A stretch of DNA of 64,000 bases from Vibrio marisflavi CECT 7928 (GTDB lineage Bacteria; Pseudomonadota; Gammaproteobacteria; Enterobacterales; Vibrionaceae). A program made the position numbers and the translations under genes. The stretch lies in NCBI RefSeq assembly GCF_921294215.1, contig NZ_CAKLDM010000002.1, positions 1,612,001-1,676,000 of the forward strand. Direction: 5' to 3'. Below are positions 7,911 to 18,293 of this stretch, piece by piece. Within the stretch, counting starts at the first letter, position 1, and every line of letters begins with the position of its first letter. The notes under the pieces were generated by a model, which saw nothing but the letters and a program-made list of their open reading frames with translations, made no database searches and was not told the origin of the DNA.

Positions 7911-8693
7911 TTACGGCTTATATTTGTTGAGTATTTTCGTATACTCACTTTCGTTATTGTTCTTGGATTTTAGTTTTATTTTGTCGATTCCTTTTTGCAG
8001 TTTCTGCACCAACTCAGGATTGACCCCTTTATTGAACGCAAAATACGCATCTCCTTGCTGCAACGTTGATACAGGGGTAAAAACACTAGTATCCAACCCA
8101 AGTTTGCGAGCCATATATAGAGCGGCAGCCTCTTCATAAGCAATGAGATCAATACGCTTCATATATAGCAGCTTGACGAGTATAGAAAGATCTGGTGCCT
8201 CATGTAGAGTGTTGAAAGGCACACCTCTCCCAAGAAGTAGCTGTTCTCCAATATCATCTCGAATCACACCGATTTTGTAGTTCGACAAAGCACGGAGATT
8301 CTCCACTGTTATGTTTGAATCATTTCTAGCTAGCAAGACAACATTGCTCTCTTTAATCGGGCCAACCCAATAAAATAGGCTATCCCTAGGCTTAGTTTTT
8401 ACAGTGGAAAAGATAACTGAATTAGAATTCGATACTGCATTTTTATAAGCTTGGTCCCACGGCATAATCGAGACTCTCGATATATCTACTTCATCATCAA
8501 CAGCTTTGGAAGCAGCAAGTAACATGTCGACGGCAATTCCGGTAACTGCCGAATTTTCTTGGTAGCTGTGCGGAGGCGCGAACTCAGTATAAAAGTTCAA
8601 CTCATTCAAGCTGGCACTAGTAGCAGAAAAACTAATGAAAAAAACAACAAAAAAGTATATTAAGCGAGCCCATTCACTTAGCCTTGACGCCAT
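7911..8693 (-). CDS. Periplasmic solute-binding-type protein (SBP family 3)
   Basis: 260 aa from the ATG at 8693. A TTG 42 bases upstream would add 14 residues, but the ATG leads directly into a signal peptide (RLIYFFVVFFISFSATSA). The mature part has the layout of family 3 extracellular amino-acid-binding proteins: FYTEFAPPHSY, VTGIAVDML, IMPWDQAYKN, YKIGVIRDD. No permease or ATPase gene is adjacent, so it may be an orphan sensor or binding protein, as is common in Vibrio, rather than part of an ABC importer. Single gene, convergent with the CPBP gene. The ligand is unknown. Confidence 0.8.
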   Translation of the reverse strand: MASRLSEWARLIYFFVVFFISFSATSASLNELNFYTEFAPPHSYQENSAVTGIAVDMLLAASKAVDDEVDISRVSIMPWDQAYKNAVSNSNSVIFSTVKTKPRDSLFYWVGPIKESNVVLLARNDSNITVENLRALSNYKIGVIRDDIGEQLLLGRGVPFNTLHEAPDLSILVKLLYMKRIDLIAYEEAAALYMARKLGLDTSVFTPVSTLQQGDAYFAFNKGVNPELVQKLQKGIDKIKLKSKNNNESEYTKILNKYKP

Positions 8694-8898
8694 ATCATTA
8701 CCCAACGAAGATTGCTTTTTACTAAGTGTAGTCAATCACTTTGATATTGTTATAATCATATCAGTATAAGATTGCATGAGTGACGTCCGCCTTAAAAATC
8801 GATTCTATGGGTAAGATAAATGGACGCTCAACTTTCGCCAAACAGGTTTCAATCTGTGATATACTTCGCACCTTTATTTTTCTATTGATAGGTCTACC

Positions 8899-9255
8899 AT
8901 GAGTGTAAAAAACGAAATCCAGCAGTTAAGTAACCGCTTAGACAAATGTAAGAATAAACTGGAAGCTGCAAAATCTCGTGGTGACCAGCCAATGATTAGC
9001 AAGTTTACTGATGAAGTAGATCAACTCAGTAAAAAAGTTTCTCAGCTGAAACACAAGCAAAGCTACACGCTAAACAAAGAGCGCAAAGCACTGCTAGATA
9101 TGCCATTTTCTCGCGAGATAACAAAAGAAGAGCAAGCGGACATGGGCAAGCTGAAAAAATCCGTCAAAGGCTTAGTAGTCGTGCACCCAATGACTAAATT
9201 AGGCAAAGAGCTACGCTTAGATGTAATGACTGGATTTGCGCCGAAGAAGTTTTAA
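8899..9255 (+). CDS. yibL: YibL family ribosome-associated protein
   Basis: 118 aa, about the length of E. coli YibL (120). The first 60 residues are a charged coiled-coil region. The C-terminal half holds the family signature: [20 protein letters not shown], then [16 protein letters not shown], and MTGF near the end. YibL was found associated with ribosomal particles in E. coli; its exact role is not established. AGG precedes the ATG by 7 nt. Single-gene unit closed by the hairpin at 9271-9296. Confidence 0.93.
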   Translation: MSVKNEIQQLSNRLDKCKNKLEAAKSRGDQPMISKFTDEVDQLSKKVSQLKHKQSYTLNKERKALLDMPFSREITKEEQADMGKLKKSVKGLVVVHPMTKLGKELRLDVMTGFAPKKF

Positions 9256-9270
9256 GCCCAGTTGAGAAAT

Positions 9271-9296
9271 AGAGGTGGTATCAATCTACCACCTCT
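9271..9296. terminator. Bidirectional terminator-like hairpin
   Basis: A 10-bp perfect stem (9271-9280 with 9287-9296) with a 6-base loop lies between the convergent yibL and the small membrane-protein gene. The T-tract is weak on both sides. Confidence 0.6.
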
Positions 9297-9304
9297 TAAA
9301 ATAC

Positions 9305-9544
9305 TTAGCGTTTCTTAAATAGGTAAGGCTCTCGCTTCTTGTATTCGTCGTAACTAACACCCATAAACACGATTACCGCCGTAACAACAACCTGGGCATA
9401 AAACTCATCGCCGTGAACTTGCTGAAACACTAGGTAGATTAGGTTGGTGAAAAACAAGGCTCCCCACACCCAAAGCGGAATTCGGTCCAATTGGGCTCTC
9501 TTAATTATGCGGTAGAATACTTCTTGAAATGGGTTTCTAGTCAT
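9305..9544 (-). CDS. Small two-TM membrane protein, unknown function
   Basis: 79 aa. A charged N-terminal stretch (MTRNPFQEVFYRIIKRAQ) is followed by two membrane segments, about residues 25-41 (VWGALFFTNLIYLVF) and 48-64 (FYAQVVVTAVIVFMGV), and a basic tail KKREPYLFKKR. By the positive-inside rule both ends would be cytoplasmic. I do not recognise the family. The coding character is good and the spacing to the yibL hairpin is tight, so I take it as a real gene. It is transcribed alone. Confidence 0.6.
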   Translation of the reverse strand: MTRNPFQEVFYRIIKRAQLDRIPLWVWGALFFTNLIYLVFQQVHGDEFYAQVVVTAVIVFMGVSYDEYKKREPYLFKKR

Positions 9545-9708
9545 AGGGATTCTACCTCTTACTTACATATCTGCGAACTCTATTGCTGAAACTATACACC
9601 TGCCATCAAGTAATGTTGATGAATAAGTAGCGACATTTGTAAGCAATAAAATACCAAAAATGACGTGTTACAAGGTAAAACCCTTAACCTGATGATCTTT
9701 TGTCTAAA

Positions 9709-10602
9709 TTAGGTCTTCCTTAACCTTTGCGCGATGACCCCTTGAGGCAACTGAGTTAGAGCCACACCAAAAATAATCATTGCGGCAGCAGTCAATTGAA
9801 TTTCAACCATCCTCTCCCCCAATATAAAGTAAGCTAGAATTGCACTAATCACTGGCATTAGGTTTATAAAGATTGCTGCCTTACTTGCACCCAATACACC
9901 AATACCTCTCATCCAAAAATATGGTGCACCGAGCGATGCGAATACTCCTGCATAGCCAATAAGACCAATAGCTTGGGTTTGGATTTCGAAATCTCCATTC
10001 ATTAAATAAAACGGTAGGAGAATGATGACAGCAGCCAAAACTTGCACATTGAGTGACACCCAAGTAGGCAGCCGAATTTGCTGCTCCCAATGTTTTACCA
10101 ACAAGCTATAAATGGAGTAGCAAAAAACTGCCAAAGCCATCCAAGCATCGCCAATTTTTAGGTGTTCATGGAAAAGCTGAAGAGGCGATCCTTTGCAGAT
10201 AAATACCATTACACCTACTAGAGAGACAATTGCCCCAAAGACTCCGATGAAATGCAGCCTATTGCGAAATATCGCCCAACCGAGTAACAGAGTATATACA
10301 GGCAATAGCCCTTGCATAACTCCCGACTTGGTCGCAGTAATGGTTTGTGCTGCAAAATAAGCAAAGGTTGGATAAAGTACCATGCCAAATGTCCCTAACA
10401 CAGCCAGCCGCCACAGCTGACTACATACTTGTTCCTTGTTACGAGCAATCGCTCTCAAACACATCGGAGTCAAGATCAAGCTAGCGAGCGCCCAGCGGTA
10501 AAATGAAATTTCGATTGGCGAGATTACGCTGGCCGCCATTTTGTTTACCAGCATGTTTCCTGACCAAATAAATACAGAAATCAGGGGGAACAATGATTGC
10601 AT
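9709..10602 (-). CDS. EamA/DMT superfamily transporter
   Basis: 297 aa from the ATG at 10602, with GGAA 8 nt upstream. A TTG 12 bases earlier is possible but less likely. About ten hydrophobic segments form two repeated EamA halves. Conserved parts include SFYRWALASLILTP in the first half and ALAVFCYSIYSLLVK at the start of the second. Such proteins export amino acids, metabolites or drugs across the inner membrane. The gene is divergent from an AraC-type regulator 100 bp away, a common arrangement in which the regulator controls the exporter. The substrate is not predictable. Confidence 0.9.
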   Translation of the reverse strand: MQSLFPLISVFIWSGNMLVNKMAASVISPIEISFYRWALASLILTPMCLRAIARNKEQVCSQLWRLAVLGTFGMVLYPTFAYFAAQTITATKSGVMQGLLPVYTLLLGWAIFRNRLHFIGVFGAIVSLVGVMVFICKGSPLQLFHEHLKIGDAWMALAVFCYSIYSLLVKHWEQQIRLPTWVSLNVQVLAAVIILLPFYLMNGDFEIQTQAIGLIGYAGVFASLGAPYFWMRGIGVLGASKAAIFINLMPVISAILAYFILGERMVEIQLTAAAMIIFGVALTQLPQGVIAQRLRKT

Positions 10603-10702
10603 TACGATTTCCAAAATTCTTGTGATTTGGATCAGATTACACTGTCTGATATTCTACTGATAATGAGTTTAAGACACTACGTTTACGAAATCGGACAAGT
10701 TT

Positions 10703-11476
10703 ATGGCTACCTACCCGCCCATAATTAACATGACTAAACCAATCTGCTTCCAGTTTGAAGACTTTGAACTAGTGTCAGAGTGCCCCAAACATTCCCACAC
10801 TTGGGGGCAATTTAATACAATTGACCAAGGGGTTGCGGAAATTGTTATCGAGGAAAAACTTCTCATCGCGCCCAGTGATTACGGTATTTGGATTCCTGCT
10901 GAAACAATACATGAAAGCCAGTACCGAAAAGCTCAGCAATATTGTTCGATTTACGTTGAACCAAAAAGTTCACACCTGATGCCAAGTAGCCCGTGTATTT
11001 TGGCCATTGAACCTCTCACTCGGAATATCATCAACCAGTTCATTCACTGGAGTAAAAACCACTTATCTACTCCTAGGGAAACTCGTCTTGCTACAGTGTT
11101 ACTTGATCAGCTATCTAATGCCTCTTCAATGTCTGAGTACCTTCCAAGTAGTAATGACAAACTGCTCACTCCAGTACTCCATGGGCTGAAACAAAACCCG
11201 TCAGACAAACGTACTCTAAAGCAGTGGGCAGAGTCGGTATTTACAACTGAAAGGACATTATCGCGAAGGTGTCGAAAACATCTTGGAATAACATTTCATG
11301 AATGGAAACAAAGACTATTATTTATCACCGCTATTCAACTCCTCAAACAGCCGCTTACAGTTCAGGAAGTGGCTTTTGAGTTAGGCTATTCTTCACCTTC
11401 TGCTTTTATTGCTATGTTCAGAAACCACGCGGGAACTTCACCAGATCAATATATTCGGCAATGGAAGACAAAGTAA
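10703..11476 (+). CDS. AraC family transcriptional regulator
   Basis: 257 aa. The N-terminal part (about residues 15-90) is a cupin-like sensor domain with HSHTWGQF, the usual His-containing entry, and PSDYGIWIPAETIHES. The C-terminal 90 residues carry the double helix-turn-helix of AraC regulators: LKQWAESVFTTERTLSRRCRK and then VAFELGYSSPSAFIAMFRN. This resembles the RhaS/NimR-type small AraC subgroup, which often regulates a divergent exporter. The natural target is therefore the EamA gene next to it, across a shared 100-bp promoter region (inference). Confidence 0.92.
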   Translation: MATYPPIINMTKPICFQFEDFELVSECPKHSHTWGQFNTIDQGVAEIVIEEKLLIAPSDYGIWIPAETIHESQYRKAQQYCSIYVEPKSSHLMPSSPCILAIEPLTRNIINQFIHWSKNHLSTPRETRLATVLLDQLSNASSMSEYLPSSNDKLLTPVLHGLKQNPSDKRTLKQWAESVFTTERTLSRRCRKHLGITFHEWKQRLLFITAIQLLKQPLTVQEVAFELGYSSPSAFIAMFRNHAGTSPDQYIRQWKTK

Positions 11477-11504
11477 CGATTGCTAGAGCTTTGCGAACGA
11501 GATA

Positions 11505-11535
11505 TAAAAAAACCAGAGCAAGGCTGCTCTGGCTT
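11505..11535 (-). terminator. Terminator of clpS-clpA
   Basis: CCAGAGCA at 11513-11520 pairs with TGCTCTGG at 11525-11532 around a 4-base loop. On the minus strand the stem is followed by seven T, which fits termination of clpA. Confidence 0.85.
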
Positions 11536-11563
11536 GTATAGTAGTTACTAACTCATAGAGCTA

Positions 11564-13831
11564 CTAATTGAAAGCTTCTTCTTTAGTCGCCAAATACTCG
11601 AACTTAAGCTCATCATCTTCGATAGAAACTCTCACCGTTCCTCCGTTAACTAGCACACCGAACAGCAACTCGTTGGCAAGTGGTTTCTTGACTTGTTCTT
11701 GGATAACTCGTCCCATTGGTCGAGCCCCCATGGTTTTGTCATAACCCTTAACAGCAAGCCAAGCTCTAGCATCTTGCGACACTTCAAGTGACACTCCACG
11801 TGCATCAAGCTGAGCTTGTAATTCGACAATAAACTTGTCAACAACTTGGTTAATTACCTCTTCGTCTAGGCTATTGAACCAAATAACATTGTCTAGACGG
11901 TTTCTGAACTCCGGAGTAAAGACTTTCTTAATCTCTGACATTGCATCATGGCTAGTATCTTGTTGGATAAGGCCAATAGATTGTTTCTCAGTCTCTTGAA
12001 CGCCCGCGTTTGTGGTCATGACTAGGATCACATTACGGAAGTCGGCTTTGCGGCCGTTGTTGTCTGTTAGAGTACCGTTATCCATCACTTGCAATAGTAA
12101 GTTGAAAATATCCGGATGAGCTTTCTCAATTTCATCCAATAGCACTACTGCGTGTGGATGTTTGATAACAGCATCAGTAAGCAAACCGCCTTGGTCGTAA
12201 CCAACATAGCCGGGAGGCGCACCTATTAGACGGCTCACTGAGTGACGTTCGCCATACTCAGACATATCAAAGCGAAGCAGCTCAATGCCTAACAGTTTCG
12301 ATAGCTGAACTGTCACTTCCGTTTTACCAACCCCTGTAGGGCCAGCAAACAAAAATGAACCCACTGGCTTATTCTCTTCACCAAGTCCTGCGCGAGTCAG
12401 CTTAATCGCCTCACTAAGAGCATCAATCGCAGCGTCTTGTCCGAACACCAACATTTTCATTTTGTCGTTCAGATTTTGCAGAATATCTTTATCAGAAGAG
12501 GAAACAGATTTCTCCGGGATACGAGCCATCTTAGCGACCATAGCTTCAATATCAGATACACCGACTGTTTTCTTACGCTTGCTAGCTGGCACTAAACGAC
12601 AGCGTGCTCCCGCTTCATCAATCACATCAATGGCCTTATCAGGAAGATGACGCTCATTAATATATTTGGCTGACAATTCTACTGCCGCACGCAGTGCTTT
12701 ATTGGTGTATCGCACTTCATGGTGAGCTTCGTATTTCGGCTTAAGCCCAATAAGAATTTTCGTAGTATCGTCAAGTGAAGGCTCAACAATATCAATTTTT
12801 TGGAATCGACGAGAAAGTGCACGCTCTTTTTCGAAAATATTGCTGTACTCTTGATAAGTCGTCGAACCAATACAACGAAGCTTACCACCACTAAGTAGAG
12901 GCTTGATTAAATTCGCGGCATCAACTTGACCACCTGATGCAGCTCCAGCACCGATAATAGTGTGAATCTCATCAATGAACAAAATTGCGTCTTCTTCTTT
13001 CTCAAGCTGCTTAAGAATCGCTTTAAAGCGCTTCTCAAAATCACCACGATATTTGGTTCCGGCTAACAATGAACCGATATCAAGAGAATAGATTACGCTA
13101 TTTTGAATAATCTCCGGTACTTGACCTTCAACGATACGCCACGCAAGACCTTCAGCAATTGCAGTTTTACCTACGCCTGCCTCACCCACTAATAACGGGT
13201 TGTTCTTACGACGGCGACAAAGTACTTGAACCGTTCTCTCTAGCTCTTTGTCTCGACCAATTAATGGGTCAATATTTCCTTGTTTTGCTAGTTGGTTTAA
13301 GTTGGTAGCAAAACTTTCTAAGCGCTCTTCTGAGTTACCTTCCTCAACACTCTCATTACCAAAAGAGTCTGGTGACTGTTCCTCATTTGAACTCGAAGCT
13401 TTGGTAATTCCGTGTGAGATGAAGTTAACAATATCTAAGCGACTAATATCATTTTTCTTCAGCAAGTAGGCTGCGTGAGATTCTTGCTCACTAAAAATCG
13501 CGACAAGAACATTTGCTCCTGTAACTTCATTGCGGCCTGAAGACTGCACGTGAAAAACTGCACGCTGAAGAACTCTTTGAAAACTTAATGTTGGTTGTGT
13601 TTCACGACTTTCGTCATTTTCTGGAATAAGTGGTGTCGTTTGGTCGATAAAGACGTCAAGTTCTTGACGAAGTGCATCTAAATCTGCTTGGCAGGCATGC
13701 AGAGCCTCTCTAGCGGCATCGTTTTCGAGTAACGCTAATAGGAGGTGTTCGACGGTCATAAACTCATGTCTTTTGTCTCGAGCACGTGCAAACGCGCCAT
13801 TGAGACTCGACTCTAACTCTTTATTCAGCAT
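11564..13831 (-). CDS. clpA: ATP-dependent Clp protease ATP-binding subunit ClpA
   Basis: 755 aa (E. coli 758) from the ATG at 13831, which has a strong AGGAGG just upstream. A longer in-frame start at 13909 would run into the clpS end and is rejected. The hexameric unfoldase feeds substrates into ClpP. An N-terminal Clp-N repeat domain binds ClpS. The first AAA+ module has Walker [14 protein letters not shown] and Walker [10 protein letters not shown]. The second has Walker [11 protein letters not shown] and [12 protein letters not shown], and the IGL loop that contacts ClpP is present (SIGLIQQ). It follows clpS by 40 bp in the same order as E. coli. clpP is not in the window. Confidence 0.98.
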   Translation of the reverse strand: MLNKELESSLNGAFARARDKRHEFMTVEHLLLALLENDAAREALHACQADLDALRQELDVFIDQTTPLIPENDESRETQPTLSFQRVLQRAVFHVQSSGRNEVTGANVLVAIFSEQESHAAYLLKKNDISRLDIVNFISHGITKASSSNEEQSPDSFGNESVEEGNSEERLESFATNLNQLAKQGNIDPLIGRDKELERTVQVLCRRRKNNPLLVGEAGVGKTAIAEGLAWRIVEGQVPEIIQNSVIYSLDIGSLLAGTKYRGDFEKRFKAILKQLEKEEDAILFIDEIHTIIGAGAASGGQVDAANLIKPLLSGGKLRCIGSTTYQEYSNIFEKERALSRRFQKIDIVEPSLDDTTKILIGLKPKYEAHHEVRYTNKALRAAVELSAKYINERHLPDKAIDVIDEAGARCRLVPASKRKKTVGVSDIEAMVAKMARIPEKSVSSSDKDILQNLNDKMKMLVFGQDAAIDALSEAIKLTRAGLGEENKPVGSFLFAGPTGVGKTEVTVQLSKLLGIELLRFDMSEYGERHSVSRLIGAPPGYVGYDQGGLLTDAVIKHPHAVVLLDEIEKAHPDIFNLLLQVMDNGTLTDNNGRKADFRNVILVMTTNAGVQETEKQSIGLIQQDTSHDAMSEIKKVFTPEFRNRLDNVIWFNSLDEEVINQVVDKFIVELQAQLDARGVSLEVSQDARAWLAVKGYDKTMGARPMGRVIQEQVKKPLANELLFGVLVNGGTVRVSIEDDELKFEYLATKEEAFN

Positions 13832-13871
13832 AAGTACCTCCTCTAAAAACGATCTCATTCGCTGATGGGAT

Positions 13872-14192
13872 CTAGGCTTGCTCCATTGTACAAAGTAGCG
13901 GGTGCTCATTTTCCCTTGAGTACGCCGTAACTTGCGCTACTTTTGTTTCTGCAACCTCAGCAGTATACGTGCCACAAATTGCTTTACCTTCATAATGCAC
14001 CTTGAGCATTATTTGAGTTGCTTGATCGATATCCTTGGAAAAAAAACGCTCTAGGATTTCGATTACAAAGTCCATTGGGGTGTAATCATCGTTGTTTAAC
14101 ACAACGTTATACATAGCCGGTGGCTGAACTTTGGTTTTTTCTTTCTCCAGTAAATCTGAGTCTGGAGCTACCCATTCAAAATGCTTGCTCAT
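13872..14192 (-). CDS. clpS: ATP-dependent Clp protease adaptor ClpS
   Basis: 106 aa (E. coli 106). It recognises N-end-rule substrates with large hydrophobic N-termini and hands them to ClpA. The core [18 protein letters not shown] contains the Asn-Asp pair that binds the substrate alpha-amino group, and [10 protein letters not shown] contains the His that completes the pocket. The unstructured N-terminal arm of about 25 residues is present. First gene of clpS-clpA, divergent from cspD as in enteric bacteria. Confidence 0.97.
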   Translation of the reverse strand: MSKHFEWVAPDSDLLEKEKTKVQPPAMYNVVLNNDDYTPMDFVIEILERFFSKDIDQATQIMLKVHYEGKAICGTYTAEVAETKVAQVTAYSRENEHPLLCTMEQA

Positions 14193-14664
14193 GGTTAATA
14201 GTATTATTCAACGTGTTGATCGGCCATATTTTATCACGTCATTGTGACGGGTGTTTCACTATCTATTTTTTATTGGATAAGAAACGCTCAGCCATAAAAA
14301 CACCTCTTACTTAGAGCCTAATGCAGCAATTGTTTCACTGCAAATTAAACAGAGAGATCGATGTAACACCTTAGGAGAATCGTTACAAGCGACCATTCGT
14401 TTTCCTAGCCGAGCTAACTTATTGCAATCATGAAACTTGTTCTCAGTTACATATTTGTTATCAGAAAAACTTGACTTATTTACAAATATGTAGATTTTAA
14501 TGCGTTTTTTCTATTGACTGTTGCAAATCATTGACTACATTGGTCAACATGGTGAGTATAATTTGTGCAAATGTTTTGCCAAAACTTATCACTAGATCAA
14601 ATTCAACATATTGAGTTTATCTTTGCAACAGCTTCAGTAACAATATGCATGAGGGATGTATAGC
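14193..14664. other. Divergent clpS/cspD promoter region with inverted repeats
   Basis: 472 bases without a gene. Contents: a perfect 10-bp inverted repeat ACATATTTGT / ACAAATATGT (14449-14458 and 14482-14491); three copies of TTGACT at 14471, 14514 and 14531; an inverted repeat TTGAC-N7-GTCAA at 14531-14547; and a consensus -10 TATAAT at 14557-14562 pointing to cspD. No good -35 lies at 16-18 bp spacing. The cspD 5' UTR would be about 95 nt. Confidence 0.55.
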
Positions 14665-14886
14665 ATGGCAACAGGTACAGTAAAATGGTTTAACAATGCC
14701 AAAGGATTCGGTTTTATCTGCCCTGAGGGTGAAGATGGTGACATCTTCGCACATTATTCAACCATACAAATGGATGGGTATCGTACTCTAAAAGCAGGCC
14801 AACAGGTCTCATACGAGGTAGAACAAGGTCCAAAGGGTTATCATGCAAGCTCAGTTGTTCCTATAGAAGGTCAAGCCACTAAATAA
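14665..14886 (+). CDS. cspD: Cold-shock-like protein CspD
   Basis: 73 aa (E. coli 74). It starts at MATGTVKWF, with GAGGGA about 9 nt upstream; an in-frame ATG nine bases earlier is less likely. It has the cold-shock OB fold with RNP1 KGFGFI and RNP2-like DIFAHYS. CspD is known in E. coli to bind single-stranded DNA and to inhibit replication in stationary phase, and it is degraded by Lon. Its position divergent from clpS-clpA is the classic one. The unit ends at the hairpin at 14907-14926. Confidence 0.95.
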   Translation: MATGTVKWFNNAKGFGFICPEGEDGDIFAHYSTIQMDGYRTLKAGQQVSYEVEQGPKGYHASSVVPIEGQATK

Positions 14887-14906
14887 ATTACATTCCAAAA
14901 AAGTGA

Positions 14907-14926
14907 CCCGCCATTTTTATGGCGGG
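14907..14926. terminator. Bidirectional terminator between cspD and icd
   Basis: CCCGCCAT (14907-14914) pairs with ATGGCGGG (14919-14926) around TTTT. It lies between convergent genes. Confidence 0.7.
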
Positions 14927-14954
14927 CCTAAATATTTGTCCTAAAGTCTCACGT

Positions 14955-17482
<2,528 letters not shown>

Positions 17483-18175
17483 ATGCCACCACGCTCGAAT
17501 AGAGAGACCTCTCGCGCAAATCGTACAGCGCATAAAAACAATTCAAACACTAAGCGCTCTACCCATTTAGGCAAAAACTCTTCGCCAAAAGGTAAATATC
17601 GGACGAAGAAAAAGCCCCAAACACTTGCAGCAAACGAAAGAAAAGTTCTCATCTTTAACAAGCCGTTCGATACTCTTAGCCAGTTTACTGACGGACAAGG
17701 CAGGCAAACGTTAGCCGATTTCATTCCTGTAAAAGATGTTTATGCTGCTGGAAGACTGGATAGAGACAGTGAAGGGCTATTGGTACTGACCAATGACGGT
17801 ATATTGCAAGCTAAATTAACGCAGCCATCTTCCAAATCTCCTAAGACTTACTGGGTACAAGTTGAAGGTGCGCCAGAAGAAAGTGATTTAGATAAACTGC
17901 GCAAAGGTGTCGAGCTTAAGGATGGCGTGACTTTACCCGCCAAAGTAGAAATAATGAACGAACCTACTTTATGGGAACGCCACCCTCCCGTGCGATTTAG
18001 AGCCAACATCCCGACTACTTGGTTATCCATCACCATTGTCGAAGGGCGTAACCGACAGGTACGCAGAATGACCGCTAATATTGGCTTCCCTACTCTAAGA
18101 CTGGTTCGCTATTCAATCGGCAATATCAACCTACAAGGATTGCGGCCCGGAGAGTGGAAAGAAATATCGCTGTAG
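17483..18175 (+). CDS. rluE: 23S rRNA pseudouridine synthase E
   Basis: 230 aa. RsuA/RluB/E/F-type pseudouridine synthase, which in E. coli modifies U2457 of 23S rRNA. The catalytic Asp is in [19 protein letters not shown]. Other family marks are [13 protein letters not shown] and RNRQVRRM (here [20 protein letters not shown]). There is no S4 domain, as expected for RluE. The N-terminal 50 residues are a basic, low-complexity extension ([17 protein letters not shown]) longer than in E. coli, probably flexible and RNA-contacting. The start has GCAGG about 10 nt upstream. Divergent from icd. Confidence 0.93.
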   Translation: MPPRSNRETSRANRTAHKNNSNTKRSTHLGKNSSPKGKYRTKKKPQTLAANERKVLIFNKPFDTLSQFTDGQGRQTLADFIPVKDVYAAGRLDRDSEGLLVLTNDGILQAKLTQPSSKSPKTYWVQVEGAPEESDLDKLRKGVELKDGVTLPAKVEIMNEPTLWERHPPVRFRANIPTTWLSITIVEGRNRQVRRMTANIGFPTLRLVRYSIGNINLQGLRPGEWKEISL

Positions 18176-18293
18176 ATTGAAGAGCAAGGCTCTCCAACTC
18201 GATATAAGTCCTTGGCTCCCAAGCTAGCCAGATAACTGCACTATACTCATTACATACAAAATATAATAGCTAACAGATCAACTCTGAAATGTA

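Noticed and set aside
13832..13909. Longer N-terminus of ClpA
   Set aside because: The upstream extension overlaps the end of clpS, is not part of the family, and the internal ATG has a strong AGGAGG.
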